64,000 nucleotides of DNA, taken from an uncultured Sutterella sp. (GTDB taxonomy: Bacteria > Pseudomonadota > Gammaproteobacteria > Burkholderiales > Burkholderiaceae_F). Below are positions 10,984 through 18,467 of the stretch, in pieces. Position numbers and translations under genes: made by a program. Numbering within the stretch: the stretch's first letter is position 1; each line of letters begins with the position of its first letter. The notes under the pieces were generated by a model. That model saw only the letters and a program-made list of their open reading frames with translations. It ran no database searches and was not told the DNA's origin. The stretch spans positions 62,001 through 126,000 of the forward strand of contig CASEFX010000034.1 of assembly GCA_949287305.1 (NCBI GenBank). The letters run 5' to 3'.

Positions 10984-11765
10984 GGTTCTGTCGGGCAAAG
11001 GCTGCCGTTTCGGAATGTTCGCATCCCGTCCCGGGTTTCGAGGCACAGGGCGCCCTCTTCCGTAATGCCGCGGACGACGCCCTGCACGGCGCTGTGACCG
11101 TCGGGAGCGCACAGGCGCACGCTTCGGTTGTCGAAGGCGTCTACCGCCCGCCACAACGCCGGCAGGCAATGCACGGGCGTTTTGGGAAAGGCGCCGAGGG
11201 CGTCGAGCAAATCCCGCACGATGACGCCGAGCATGCGGCCCGCTTCGGCGGAACGCCGCCGAACCAGCGGTCCCCGATCGCAAAGCGAACGAACCGGCCA
11301 GCCCTGCGTCGTGACGCCAGGATCCGCGTCGAGATTGATGCCGATGCCGATGACGGCGCATCCGTTGAGCTGCTCAAAGAGAATGCCGCCCGTTTTTCCG
11401 CCTGCGAGCCACAGATCGTTGGGCCACTTCAGCGCCACGGGATAGCCGAGGCGCTGCAGGGATTCCGCGACGGAAATGCCGACGACGATCGGCAGCCGGA
11501 CGCATTCGTCTCCCTGCGTCGCATAGGGAAGGGCCAGCGTGAAGAGGAGGGATTCGCGGGGCGTTTTCCAGGATTTTCCTCTCGTGCCCCGTCCCGCGGT
11601 CTGACGTTCGCTCGTTCGCAGGACCGGATGCGCAAGGGGACGTTCTCGAATGCGTTGCTTCAGATCGTCGCTCGTGCTGCCCGTCTCTTCGACGCATTCC
11701 ACCGAGATCTCGGCATGGAGCAACGCCCGTCGGAGCGCATCGGCAAAATCCGTCGTTTGCGGCAT
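10980..11765 (-). CDS. birA: Biotin-[acetyl-CoA-carboxylase] ligase
   Basis: Attaches biotin to the carboxyl carrier protein via biotinyl-AMP. 261 aa with the catalytic core motifs ETGSTSDDL, the biotin/AMP loop ERQTAGRGTRGKSWKTP, VALKWPNDLWLAGGKTGGIL and a C-terminal beta-barrel (GVVRGITEEGALCLET). There is no N-terminal helix-turn-helix, so this is the group I enzyme without the biotin-operon repressor function of E. coli BirA. It is divergent from the DacA-like gene. Confidence 0.92.
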   Translation of the reverse strand: MPQTTDFADALRRALLHAEISVECVEETGSTSDDLKQRIRERPLAHPVLRTSERQTAGRGTRGKSWKTPRESLLFTLALPYATQGDECVRLPIVVGISVAESLQRLGYPVALKWPNDLWLAGGKTGGILFEQLNGCAVIGIGINLDADPGVTTQGWPVRSLCDRGPLVRRRSAEAGRMLGVIVRDLLDALGAFPKTPVHCLPALWRAVDAFDNRSVRLCAPDGHSAVQGVVRGITEEGALCLETRDGMRTFRNGSLCPTEP

Positions 11766-11878
11766 AAAAATCGGCTGAGGGAAAAAGGGTTGGTTACAAT
11801 ATGAGGTTTCCGATTTTCCGCATTGCGCGGACTTCGGAAGTGTCCGCTCATTTTGTCATATTTCCGCTTTTCACAACG

Positions 11879-13042
11879 ATGCCTCTTCGGAGACTTCTGA
11901 TTCCCCGTCTTTTGTCCCTGCTGGGACTTCTGTGCCTCGCCCTGACTCCCTGGTGCGCGCGTGCCCAATCGGGCGTGCTCGTGGATTTGGTGAGCGGACA
12001 GGCCATCCTGGAGGATCGGGCCGACGAACGCGCATCGGTGGGGGCGCTCAACCGTCTGGTCGTGCTCGACGCCTTGTTTACCGAGCTGGAGCGTCGAAAG
12101 CTCTCCCTCTCGGACACGTTGACCGTGAAGGAGGCGCATGCCGCGCCCCTCTCCCTGAAGGCGGGGGAATCGGTGGATTTTGAAACCCTGCTCGTCGCTT
12201 ATGCGGCGCAGGGAAATGAAAGGGCGGCGCGCGAAGCGGTCCGAACGCTCTTTCCCGACGACACGGCCTTTGCCGCCTCGCTCGCCGCCAGTTTGGGCGC
12301 AGCCGGCGTGAAGGATTCGGGGCTCGAGCGAAAGGAGACTTCGCTTTTTCCGGTCCCGAACGTGTCGCCGAAAGACATGGCGGTCTTCATCGAAGGCTTT
12401 TGGAACCGACGCCCCGAGGCAAGGCGCTGGTGGTCGCAAACCGATGTGCAGGCGGGCGGGCGCAGTTTTAAGAACGGCAACGTCGTCCTTCCGAACGACC
12501 ACACCGTCAGCGGACTCGTGATCGGCGGTGAGGAGAAAAACTGGAGCGGCGCGGCCGTTTTGGAAAACCCGCTTCCGGACGGCTCCGTGCGGCGTTTGCT
12601 TTCGGTTTCCGTCTCGCAGGCTTCAAGGAAGATGTTGATTTCCACTTTGGGGGAATCTCTGCAGGCCGGGTTGCGGCAGTTTGAAACCGTCACCCTCTAT
12701 CGTCCGGGCGATTCGATCGGAACCCTTCATGCGTACGGCGGAGACCGCCCCGAACTCGCCTACACCGTGCGCGACGAAAGTCACATTACGCTCTCGCGCG
12801 AAGAGTTGATGGACAACGGACTCTCCGCCCTGTCGCTGCGTCTGGAACATCCCACGCCCCTGATGGCGCCCGTTCGCGAAGGGGACGTTTTGGGAACGCT
12901 CACCCTCACGTACAACGGGGAGATCTTCAAGAAGATCCCCGTCGTTGCGCTCGAGTCGCTCGAGAAGGGTTCGTTCTGGCAGAGACTGCGCGATACCGTA
13001 CTACTGGCCGTTTCCGACGAAGGCGGCTTCACTGAGGAATGA
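11879..13042 (+). CDS. DacA/PBP5-family protein lacking the catalytic residues
   Basis: Resembles D-alanyl-D-alanine carboxypeptidases of the PBP5/6 family by overall layout and by its neighbour ybeD, which follows dacA in many proteobacteria. From ATG 11879 it has a signal peptide (RLLSLLGLLCLALTPWCARA) and 387 aa; an upstream in-frame ATG at 11801 is less likely because it abuts a TACAAT -10 element (about 11786). By my alignment the three active-site motifs are gone: SxTK reads ALNR (about 56-59), SGN reads QGN (about 111-113), and KTG reads PND (about 205-207). The C-terminal PBP5 beta domain (LMAPVREGDVLGTLTLTYNG) and membrane-binding end remain. Probably an inactive wall-associated pseudoenzyme. 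Confidence 0.75.
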   Translation: MPLRRLLIPRLLSLLGLLCLALTPWCARAQSGVLVDLVSGQAILEDRADERASVGALNRLVVLDALFTELERRKLSLSDTLTVKEAHAAPLSLKAGESVDFETLLVAYAAQGNERAAREAVRTLFPDDTAFAASLAASLGAAGVKDSGLERKETSLFPVPNVSPKDMAVFIEGFWNRRPEARRWWSQTDVQAGGRSFKNGNVVLPNDHTVSGLVIGGEEKNWSGAAVLENPLPDGSVRRLLSVSVSQASRKMLISTLGESLQAGLRQFETVTLYRPGDSIGTLHAYGGDRPELAYTVRDESHITLSREELMDNGLSALSLRLEHPTPLMAPVREGDVLGTLTLTYNGEIFKKIPVVALESLEKGSFWQRLRDTVLLAVSDEGGFTEE

Positions 13043-13311
13043 AAATGCAAGAAGAACAGAAAGTAATGGAATTTCCGATGGAGTTTCCCATCAAGGTGAT
13101 GGGCGTGAACGACGAGGCGCTGCTTGCGGAAATGAATGCCCTGGCGGGCGGACACTTTCGGGAGTTTGATGCGGCCCGCACCTCGACGAACCTTTCCCGG
13201 ACCGGCAAATACATGTCCGTGACGCTCGTCGTGCTCGCGGATTCGCGCGAACAGCTCGACGACTTCTATCGCCGCGTCGTGGCGCATCCCCAGGTCAAAG
13301 TGGCTCTCTAA
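13039..13311 (+). CDS. ybeD: DUF493 (YbeD/UPF0250) family protein
   Basis: 90 aa with the compact DUF493 fold: FPMEFPIKVMGVNDEALLAEM, then SRTGKYMSVTLVVLADSREQLDDFYRRVVAHPQVKVAL in two family blocks (quoted here only for their ends YMSVTLVV and HPQVKVAL). Molecular role unknown; an ACT-like regulatory fold is reported for the family. It starts within ATGA at the end of the DacA-like gene, so translation is probably coupled. The dacA-ybeD pair is conserved in proteobacteria. Confidence 0.85.
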   Translation: MKMQEEQKVMEFPMEFPIKVMGVNDEALLAEMNALAGGHFREFDAARTSTNLSRTGKYMSVTLVVLADSREQLDDFYRRVVAHPQVKVAL

Positions 13312-13315
13312 CAGA

Positions 13316-14260
13316 ATGGAAACGCAAAACACCGAACAGGCGCCGGGGCGGCTCGCTTCGTGGCTCGCCTACGTGCGTCCGAAAACCTGGGGCGTTGCCG
13401 TGGCGCCCGTCCTCGCTTCGCTCTCCCTCTACGTGAGCGAACACCACAGTTTTCAGTGGGACGTCGCCTTCTTCACGCTCACCATCGCCGTGCTGATGCA
13501 GATCATCACGAACATGCAGAACGACCGCGGCTATACGCAGCGAAAGCTCGAGCAGGGCAACCGCCGTGGACTTCCCCGCGCGACGGCGAGCGGCTGGATT
13601 TCCATGGAGGCGGCGCGCTACGCGCTCATCGGAGCCGTCCTTCTGGCCCTGCTCAACACCGCCGTCCTCGTGTGGTACGGCGGGATCGTGTTCCTTGCGG
13701 TCGGCGTCGCTTCGGTTCTTGCGGCCTACGCCTACATGGGCGGCCCCAAGCCCATCGCCTACACGCCCTTCGGGGAGTTGGTCGTCCTGATCTTCTTCGG
13801 TCTTACGGCCGTGTGCGGGACCTACTATCTGCAGGCCGGAGCGCTCTCCTTCAATTCCGTGCTGCTCGGCGTGGCCCTGGGATCGGTGGCGGCCGCCGTG
13901 CTGGCCGTGAACAACTGGCGCGACCACGTTCATGACGCGAGCGTGGGACGCCGCACCCTCGCCGTGGTGTGCCCGGCGAAGCTCTTCGTCATGCTCTACG
14001 AGGCGATGCTTCTGCTGCCGTACTTCCTCGTGCTCGTCATGGTGTTGCGCGATCTTTCCTACTGGCCGTATCTCCTCGTGATCTTCACGCTCGCCGACGC
14101 CCTGCATCTGCCGCCGCAGCTCACGAGAAAGCGTCACGAAGAACTCAACGGAACCATGTTCGCAACGGTTCTCCTGGAAGTGAAGTTCGCGCTTTTCTTT
14201 ACGACGGGCGCGCTCATTCAGGCCTTCCTCTCGAGCACTTCGCACGGATTCGGCCTTTAA
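13316..14260 (+). CDS. menA: 1,4-dihydroxy-2-naphthoate polyprenyltransferase (MenA)
   Basis: Membrane UbiA-family prenyltransferase that adds the isoprenoid tail to DHNA in menaquinone synthesis. 314 aa with about eight hydrophobic segments. The two Asp-rich Mg/diphosphate sites are visible as NMQNDRGYTQRK and VNNWRDHVHDASVGRRTLAV, and the MenA-like block MGGPKPIAYTPFGEL is present. MenA rather than UbiA implies menaquinone respiration, consistent with the hydrogenase cytochrome b elsewhere in the window. The gene starts 5 bp after ybeD without a clear ribosome site. Confidence 0.88.
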   Translation: METQNTEQAPGRLASWLAYVRPKTWGVAVAPVLASLSLYVSEHHSFQWDVAFFTLTIAVLMQIITNMQNDRGYTQRKLEQGNRRGLPRATASGWISMEAARYALIGAVLLALLNTAVLVWYGGIVFLAVGVASVLAAYAYMGGPKPIAYTPFGELVVLIFFGLTAVCGTYYLQAGALSFNSVLLGVALGSVAAAVLAVNNWRDHVHDASVGRRTLAVVCPAKLFVMLYEAMLLLPYFLVLVMVLRDLSYWPYLLVIFTLADALHLPPQLTRKRHEELNGTMFATVLLEVKFALFFTTGALIQAFLSSTSHGFGL

Positions 14261-14289
14261 ACCGCATCCCTATCCCCGCCAAGGAAAAT

Positions 14290-14316
14290 GGCCGTGCGGC
14301 GCAGAACCGCACGGCC
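14290..14316. terminator. Bidirectional terminator
   Basis: Arms GGCCGTGCGG and CCGCACGGCC with a 7 nt loop, followed by TTGCTTTA, between convergent menA and the HIT gene. Confidence 0.75.
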
Positions 14317-14321
14317 TTGCT

Positions 14322-14759
14322 TTATCGGGCCCTCAGTAGTCGGTCGAGTGCGTCGGGGAGACGCTCCAGGAAGAGCTTCGACGCCTTCGCGCGTTCCTTT
14401 CGAATGTCCTCGGGCACTTCCCGCACGGGCTTGCCCCAGGGGTTGTCCGGAAAGACTTCGTCGTCGCGCCAGCGGGCGGTCAGGTGCCAGTGCAGGTGGG
14501 GCACCATGTTGCCGAACTGCGCCCAGTTCACCTTGTCGGGATGCAGAAGATCCCGCATGAGCTCTTCCGAGGCGTCCATGATGGCGCGCAGCTCTTCACG
14601 CTCAGCCTTGGGCAGATCCGTCATTTCGGCGACGTGCGCGACGCTGACGATCCGGATGTAGGCCGGGAAACGCTCGGAACCCGCGTCGAGGATGTAGAAG
14701 CGTTCGTTTTTCCAAATGACCCGATCGCTGTCGGGACGGCAGAGTTCGCAGTCCTGCAT
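14322..14759 (-). CDS. HIT (histidine triad) family hydrolase
   Basis: 145 aa with the defining triad VPHLHWHLTARW (HxHxH) and an N-terminal CELC pair that may bind metal. HIT proteins hydrolyse or transfer nucleotidyl groups (for example adenosine phosphoramidates or dinucleoside polyphosphates); the natural substrate is not predictable here. Start ATG 14759 has a good AAGGAGA ribosome site and lies 9 bp after the small gene upstream, so it is probably the last gene of the rlpA-M20-small gene run. Confidence 0.88.
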   Translation of the reverse strand: MQDCELCRPDSDRVIWKNERFYILDAGSERFPAYIRIVSVAHVAEMTDLPKAEREELRAIMDASEELMRDLLHPDKVNWAQFGNMVPHLHWHLTARWRDDEVFPDNPWGKPVREVPEDIRKERAKASKLFLERLPDALDRLLRAR

Positions 14760-14768
14760 GTTCTCTCC

Positions 14769-14984
14769 TTAATCCACGAGTCGGAGGACGCCGCTTTCGT
14801 CCTCTTCAATTCGATAATCCCACTTCTTTTTGCCCGTCATGTCTTCGAGCCAGGCGGCCTCGGGCTCGCCGAGTTCGTCGATCATGGCGTTGATGTAGCG
14901 TTCGGCCTCAAAGGGCGTGGCGAAGTTCTCCCATTCCCCGTCGGGCCAGCGAACGATGACCTGCGTGACGCAATCCCTTCTCAT
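14769..14984 (-). CDS. Small protein of unknown function
   Basis: 71 aa, acidic, no membrane segment. It starts with VTQVIVRWPDGEWENFATPFE and ends DYRIEEDESGVLRLVD. I do not recognise a family. Its reality is supported by tight packing: the ATG overlaps the M20 peptidase stop by 4 bp (ATGA) and the HIT gene follows 9 bp later. The arrangement of beta-strand-like and helical stretches suggests a small globular cytoplasmic protein. Confidence 0.7.
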   Translation of the reverse strand: MRRDCVTQVIVRWPDGEWENFATPFEAERYINAMIDELGEPEAAWLEDMTGKKKWDYRIEEDESGVLRLVD

Positions 14985-16393
14985 GGAACCTCCGAGCGTT
15001 CATGTTCCTCGGGCAAAGCCGCGAGCACTTCGGAGAGCGCCTGCGTGAGCTTTTCCCAATAGGCGAGGTCGAGCGATTCGTCCGGACCGTGCGCATTGCT
15101 GTTGGGGCCGAGCATGCCCGTCATCAGGAAGGCAGAGTCGGGGAAGGCTTCGCGGAAGTGCTCGAGAATGCCGATCGTGCCGCCTTCGAAGAAGACGCCG
15201 GGCTTGGGGCCGAAGAGTCGTTCGCCCGCGGCGCTCCAGACGCGCTCGAGCCATGCGGGCGTTTCTCCGGCGTAAAACCCCGGACTGTAGCTCGCATGGA
15301 CAATTTCCACGTCCGCATCGTAGGGAACGTCGGTCGTAAGGGTCCGGATCATGGCGTCGAGCGCCTTCTGCGCGTCCGCCGTAGGCGCAAGACGCATGGA
15401 AAGCATCAGGGTCGTGTAGGGGCGCAACTGCGCGCTTCCCGCCGAGAGCGGCGGCAGACCCTCCTGCGCGACGACGGAAAGAGCGGGCTTCCAGGTGCTC
15501 GCGAGAAGCTGCTCCGCGGGCGTTTCGGCCATGGGGCGGGTATGTCCGACCCAAGGAAAGTCCGCGGGCTCCGTTTCGCCTTCAAGCGTCCGGCGCACAT
15601 CTTCGGGGATGACGCCGTGGCATTCGGGAAGAAGAATTTCTCCCGTCTCCGCGTCTTCGATGAGATCGAGCAGGCGCCGAAGAATCCGAAACGAGCTCGG
15701 AACCGTCCCGCTCGCCGAACCGGAATGAACGCCGTGCTGCAGAACCGAAACCTTCACCGTGACCTGCGCGACGCCGCGCAGGCTACGCGTGGTCCAAAGA
15801 CGATCCCAGGTGCGAACGCCCAGGTCGAGAATGCAGAGCACGGCCGGAGAGCCGATGCGGGGAGCCACCATCTTCAGGTAGTCCGGCAGGTCCCGCGAGC
15901 CGCTTTCTTCGTCCGTCTCGATGAGGCCGGTGATGCGCGGGGACCGACCCGTTCGGTCGCGAAGGATTCGGACGGCCGAAAGGGCCGTGTAGAAGCTGTA
16001 GCCGTCGTCTGCGCCGCCCCGGCCGTAGAGTTTTCCGTCGCGCACGACGGGCTCGAACGGAGCCAGTCCCTCGGACCAGCCCGTAGCTTCGGGCTGCTTG
16101 TCGAAGTGGCCGTAGAAAAAGGCGGGACGTCCGTCTCGGCCCGCGGCCGGAATGTCAAAGAAAAGCGCGGGCGTCTTTCCCGGCAGGGTCAGAATCTCAA
16201 AGACGCCTTCCGGGAAAAGCTTTTCTCCCCATTGCGCTCCTTCCCGGAGCGCACGCAGCAACTGACTGTTTCGTTCCCAATCGGGGTCGCAAAAGCGGCT
16301 CTTGGACGGGATCCGAATGAATTGCATGAGGGCGGGAAGCGTCTCCTCGTTGAGAAAGCGCCGCTCCTCGGTGAGTTCTTTCGTCGTAATCAT
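14981..16393 (-). CDS. M20-family metallopeptidase (dipeptidase-like)
   Basis: 470 aa; zinc-dependent exopeptidase of the ArgE/DapE/PepV superfamily. Zinc ligands and catalytic residues are in place: GHFDKQPE (His and Asp), GRGGADDGYS (bridging Asp), ETDEESGSRD (catalytic Glu and ligand Glu), CILDLG (Asp), and a late NAHGPDESLD (His). The dimerisation insert begins near TTRSLRGVAQVTV. Substrate unknown; a peptide or dipeptide is likely. The start at 16393 overlaps the rlpA stop by 4 bp. Confidence 0.88.
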   Translation of the reverse strand: MITTKELTEERRFLNEETLPALMQFIRIPSKSRFCDPDWERNSQLLRALREGAQWGEKLFPEGVFEILTLPGKTPALFFDIPAAGRDGRPAFFYGHFDKQPEATGWSEGLAPFEPVVRDGKLYGRGGADDGYSFYTALSAVRILRDRTGRSPRITGLIETDEESGSRDLPDYLKMVAPRIGSPAVLCILDLGVRTWDRLWTTRSLRGVAQVTVKVSVLQHGVHSGSASGTVPSSFRILRRLLDLIEDAETGEILLPECHGVIPEDVRRTLEGETEPADFPWVGHTRPMAETPAEQLLASTWKPALSVVAQEGLPPLSAGSAQLRPYTTLMLSMRLAPTADAQKALDAMIRTLTTDVPYDADVEIVHASYSPGFYAGETPAWLERVWSAAGERLFGPKPGVFFEGGTIGILEHFREAFPDSAFLMTGMLGPNSNAHGPDESLDLAYWEKLTQALSEVLAALPEEHERSEVP

Positions 16394-17229
16394 TTTCGGA
16401 TGATGAAGGCTTGACCGCCGAGCACCTGCACGACGGTTCGCATCAGGGAGCGCGCCTGCGCTTCAGGAAGGTTGCCCGAAACGATGACGCGCCAGAGGGA
16501 GCCGTCGCGAACCACGCGCACGGGTTCGTTTCTGCCGTTCGAGCTCAGCACCGCTTCCGTGTGGCCGGCAAAGCGCATGGCGTTGCTCTCTTCGGTGAAG
16601 CTTCCCACCTGAATGCCCCAGCCGCCCGTGGCGGCGGCCGACGTAACGGGAGCGACCGGAGCGGCGGGCGTCACGGGCGCGCTCGACGCGGTGCGTCCGC
16701 CCTCGATGTCAGCGGCCGTGAGGCGTTCCACCCGAACCCGGGCCGTACCCTTGTCGGCGTAGTCGAGCGCCTTGGCGGCCGCGTACGAGAGGTCGATGAT
16801 GCGGTCGTGAAGGAAGGGACCGCGGTCATTGACGCGGACGATGACGGTCTTGCCGTTTTGCAGATTCGTCACCTTCGCGTACGAGGGAAGCGGCATCGTC
16901 GGATGCGCGGCGCTCATCTCGTACATGTCGTACGTTTCGCCGATCGACGTCTTGTTGCCGTGAAACTGCTTTCCGTACCAGGAGGCGATGCCGGTCTGCA
17001 CGAGCGGCGAATCGGTCGTCATCGGGACGTAGCGCTTGCCCATCACCGTGTAGGGACGCAGGGACGCCTGATGAAAGCTTTCCACGCGCGGCGTCGCGCT
17101 TTCCGTTTCCGTGCCGAAGCTGAAGGTGGGCGGACCGTCCTGGTCGTAGTAGGGGGAGTTGTCGAAGATGCCGCAGCCGCTCAGAAGGGCCGCGGCGGCG
17201 AGACTCAGGGAAAGTGTGCGAAGCTGCAT
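16390..17229 (-). CDS. rlpA: Septal ring lytic transglycosylase RlpA family lipoprotein
   Basis: 279 aa from ATG 17229. The lipobox ALLSG-C places the lipidated Cys at residue 19. The double-psi beta-barrel domain is clear: QTGIASWYGKQFHGNKTSIG, then ETYDMYEMSAAHPTMPLPSY, and VRVNDRGPFLHDRIIDLSYA with the catalytic-type Asp. A C-terminal SPOR domain (GWGIQVGSFTEESNAMRFAG) binds denuded glycan. It fits the wall cluster, where rlpA usually follows rodA (125 bp upstream). A much longer in-frame reading up to 18402 overlaps rodA antiphase and is rejected. Confidence 0.93.
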   Translation of the reverse strand: MQLRTLSLSLAAAALLSGCGIFDNSPYYDQDGPPTFSFGTETESATPRVESFHQASLRPYTVMGKRYVPMTTDSPLVQTGIASWYGKQFHGNKTSIGETYDMYEMSAAHPTMPLPSYAKVTNLQNGKTVIVRVNDRGPFLHDRIIDLSYAAAKALDYADKGTARVRVERLTAADIEGGRTASSAPVTPAAPVAPVTSAAATGGWGIQVGSFTEESNAMRFAGHTEAVLSSNGRNEPVRVVRDGSLWRVIVSGNLPEAQARSLMRTVVQVLGGQAFIIRK

Positions 17230-17354
17230 GGAGACAATCGGTTTCAGTGGGTGGAAAGACCCGGAGGATCCGCAAAAGCGGCCTTTCAGGCCGCTCGGCG
17301 GATCGTCCGCAGCGTAAGGACAAAATAGCACCGATCGAAGATGGGTGGGCGCCC

Positions 17355-18467
17355 TCAGGCTTCCGAATCGATGCCCACGGAGAGAAGGATGCCCGAGCAC
17401 ATGCCGAGAATCAAAAGCGCCGTGCCGCCGTAACTCATGAAGGGAAGCGGAACGCCCACGACGGGCAGGATGCCGCTCACCATCCCCATGTTCACGAAGG
17501 TGTAGGTAAAGAAAATCACGCCGATCGAGGCCGAGAGCAGTCGTGCGAAGCGCGACGACGCCGTCGCCGCGATGAAGAAGCTTCGTCCGATCAAGAGCGT
17601 GTAGAGAACGAGCAGCACGATGTTGCCGACAAAGCCGAACTCTTCGCTGAAGACGGCGAAGAGAAAGTCGGACGTGCGCTCCGGAATGAAGTCGAGATGC
17701 GCCTGCGTCCCTTCCATCCATCCCTTGCCGAAAACGCCGCCCGAACCGATGGCGATGAGCGACTGCAGGGTGTGGAACCCCCGTCCGAGCGGATCGTTCG
17801 TGGGGTCGATGAGGGTCAGAATGCGCTCGCGCTGGTAGTCGTAGAGGAAATTCCAGACGACGGGAAGCGACACGAGCACGCCCGTGACGCCGAGCGCGAT
17901 GACCTTCCAGTTGAGGCCGGCGAAGAAAATGACGGAAAAGCCCGCGATGGCGACGAGCACGGCCGTCCCGAGGTCGGGCTGCTTGAGAATGAATCCGACC
18001 GGCACGGCGAGAAAGAGGAAGGCCACGATGTGGTCCCACCAGGCGACATGCTCTCCTCGCACGTGGTAGTACCAGGCCAGCATGAGCGGAACGCCGAGCT
18101 TCATGATTTCGGAAGGCTGGATGCGGATCCCCACGTTGAGCCAGCGGGTGGCGCCCTTGACGGTGACGCCGAAGAAATGCGTCGCGAGCAGAAGGAGGCA
18201 GCCCGCCAGGAAGATCGGCAGCGAAACCTTCTTCAGAAGGCGGATCGGAATCATCGCGAAGAGGAGCATCACGGTCCCCGCCACGAGAATGTTGCGCAGC
18301 TGGTCCTCGATGCGCCACGGAAAGCTGTAGCCCGCCGAGAAGAGCGTGATGAAGCCGATCGTCGAGAGCGTCATGACGAGGCTCACGAGCATCAGGTCGC
18401 ATCGGATCAGTCGGCCGAGCACGTAGCGAAGAAGGCCCGATCCCGAGTTCAGTAGATTGTTGCTCAT
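17355..18467 (-). CDS. rodA: Rod shape-determining peptidoglycan glycosyltransferase RodA
   Basis: SEDS-family polymerase of the elongasome, working with PBP2 (MrdA). 370 aa with about ten membrane segments. Hallmarks: FFGVTVKGATRWLNVG, QPSEIMKLGVPL, QPDLGTAVLV, SGGVFGKGWMEGTQ, IPERTSDFLFAVFSEEFGF and the C-terminal PFMSYGGTALL. Start ATG 18467 overlaps the mrdA stop (ATGA). Confidence 0.97.
   Translation of the reverse strand: MSNNLLNSGSGLLRYVLGRLIRCDLMLVSLVMTLSTIGFITLFSAGYSFPWRIEDQLRNILVAGTVMLLFAMIPIRLLKKVSLPIFLAGCLLLLATHFFGVTVKGATRWLNVGIRIQPSEIMKLGVPLMLAWYYHVRGEHVAWWDHIVAFLFLAVPVGFILKQPDLGTAVLVAIAGFSVIFFAGLNWKVIALGVTGVLVSLPVVWNFLYDYQRERILTLIDPTNDPLGRGFHTLQSLIAIGSGGVFGKGWMEGTQAHLDFIPERTSDFLFAVFSEEFGFVGNIVLLVLYTLLIGRSFFIAATASSRFARLLSASIGVIFFTYTFVNMGMVSGILPVVGVPLPFMSYGGTALLILGMCSGILLSVGIDSEA

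Noticed and set aside
10213..11361. 382-codon coaX reading
   Set aside because: Extension overlaps birA; family N-terminus starts at 10983.
16390..18402. 670-codon reading joining rlpA to an upstream Arg-rich stretch
   Set aside because: The upstream part overlaps rodA out of frame. The lipoprotein signal beginning at 17229 fixes the real rlpA start.
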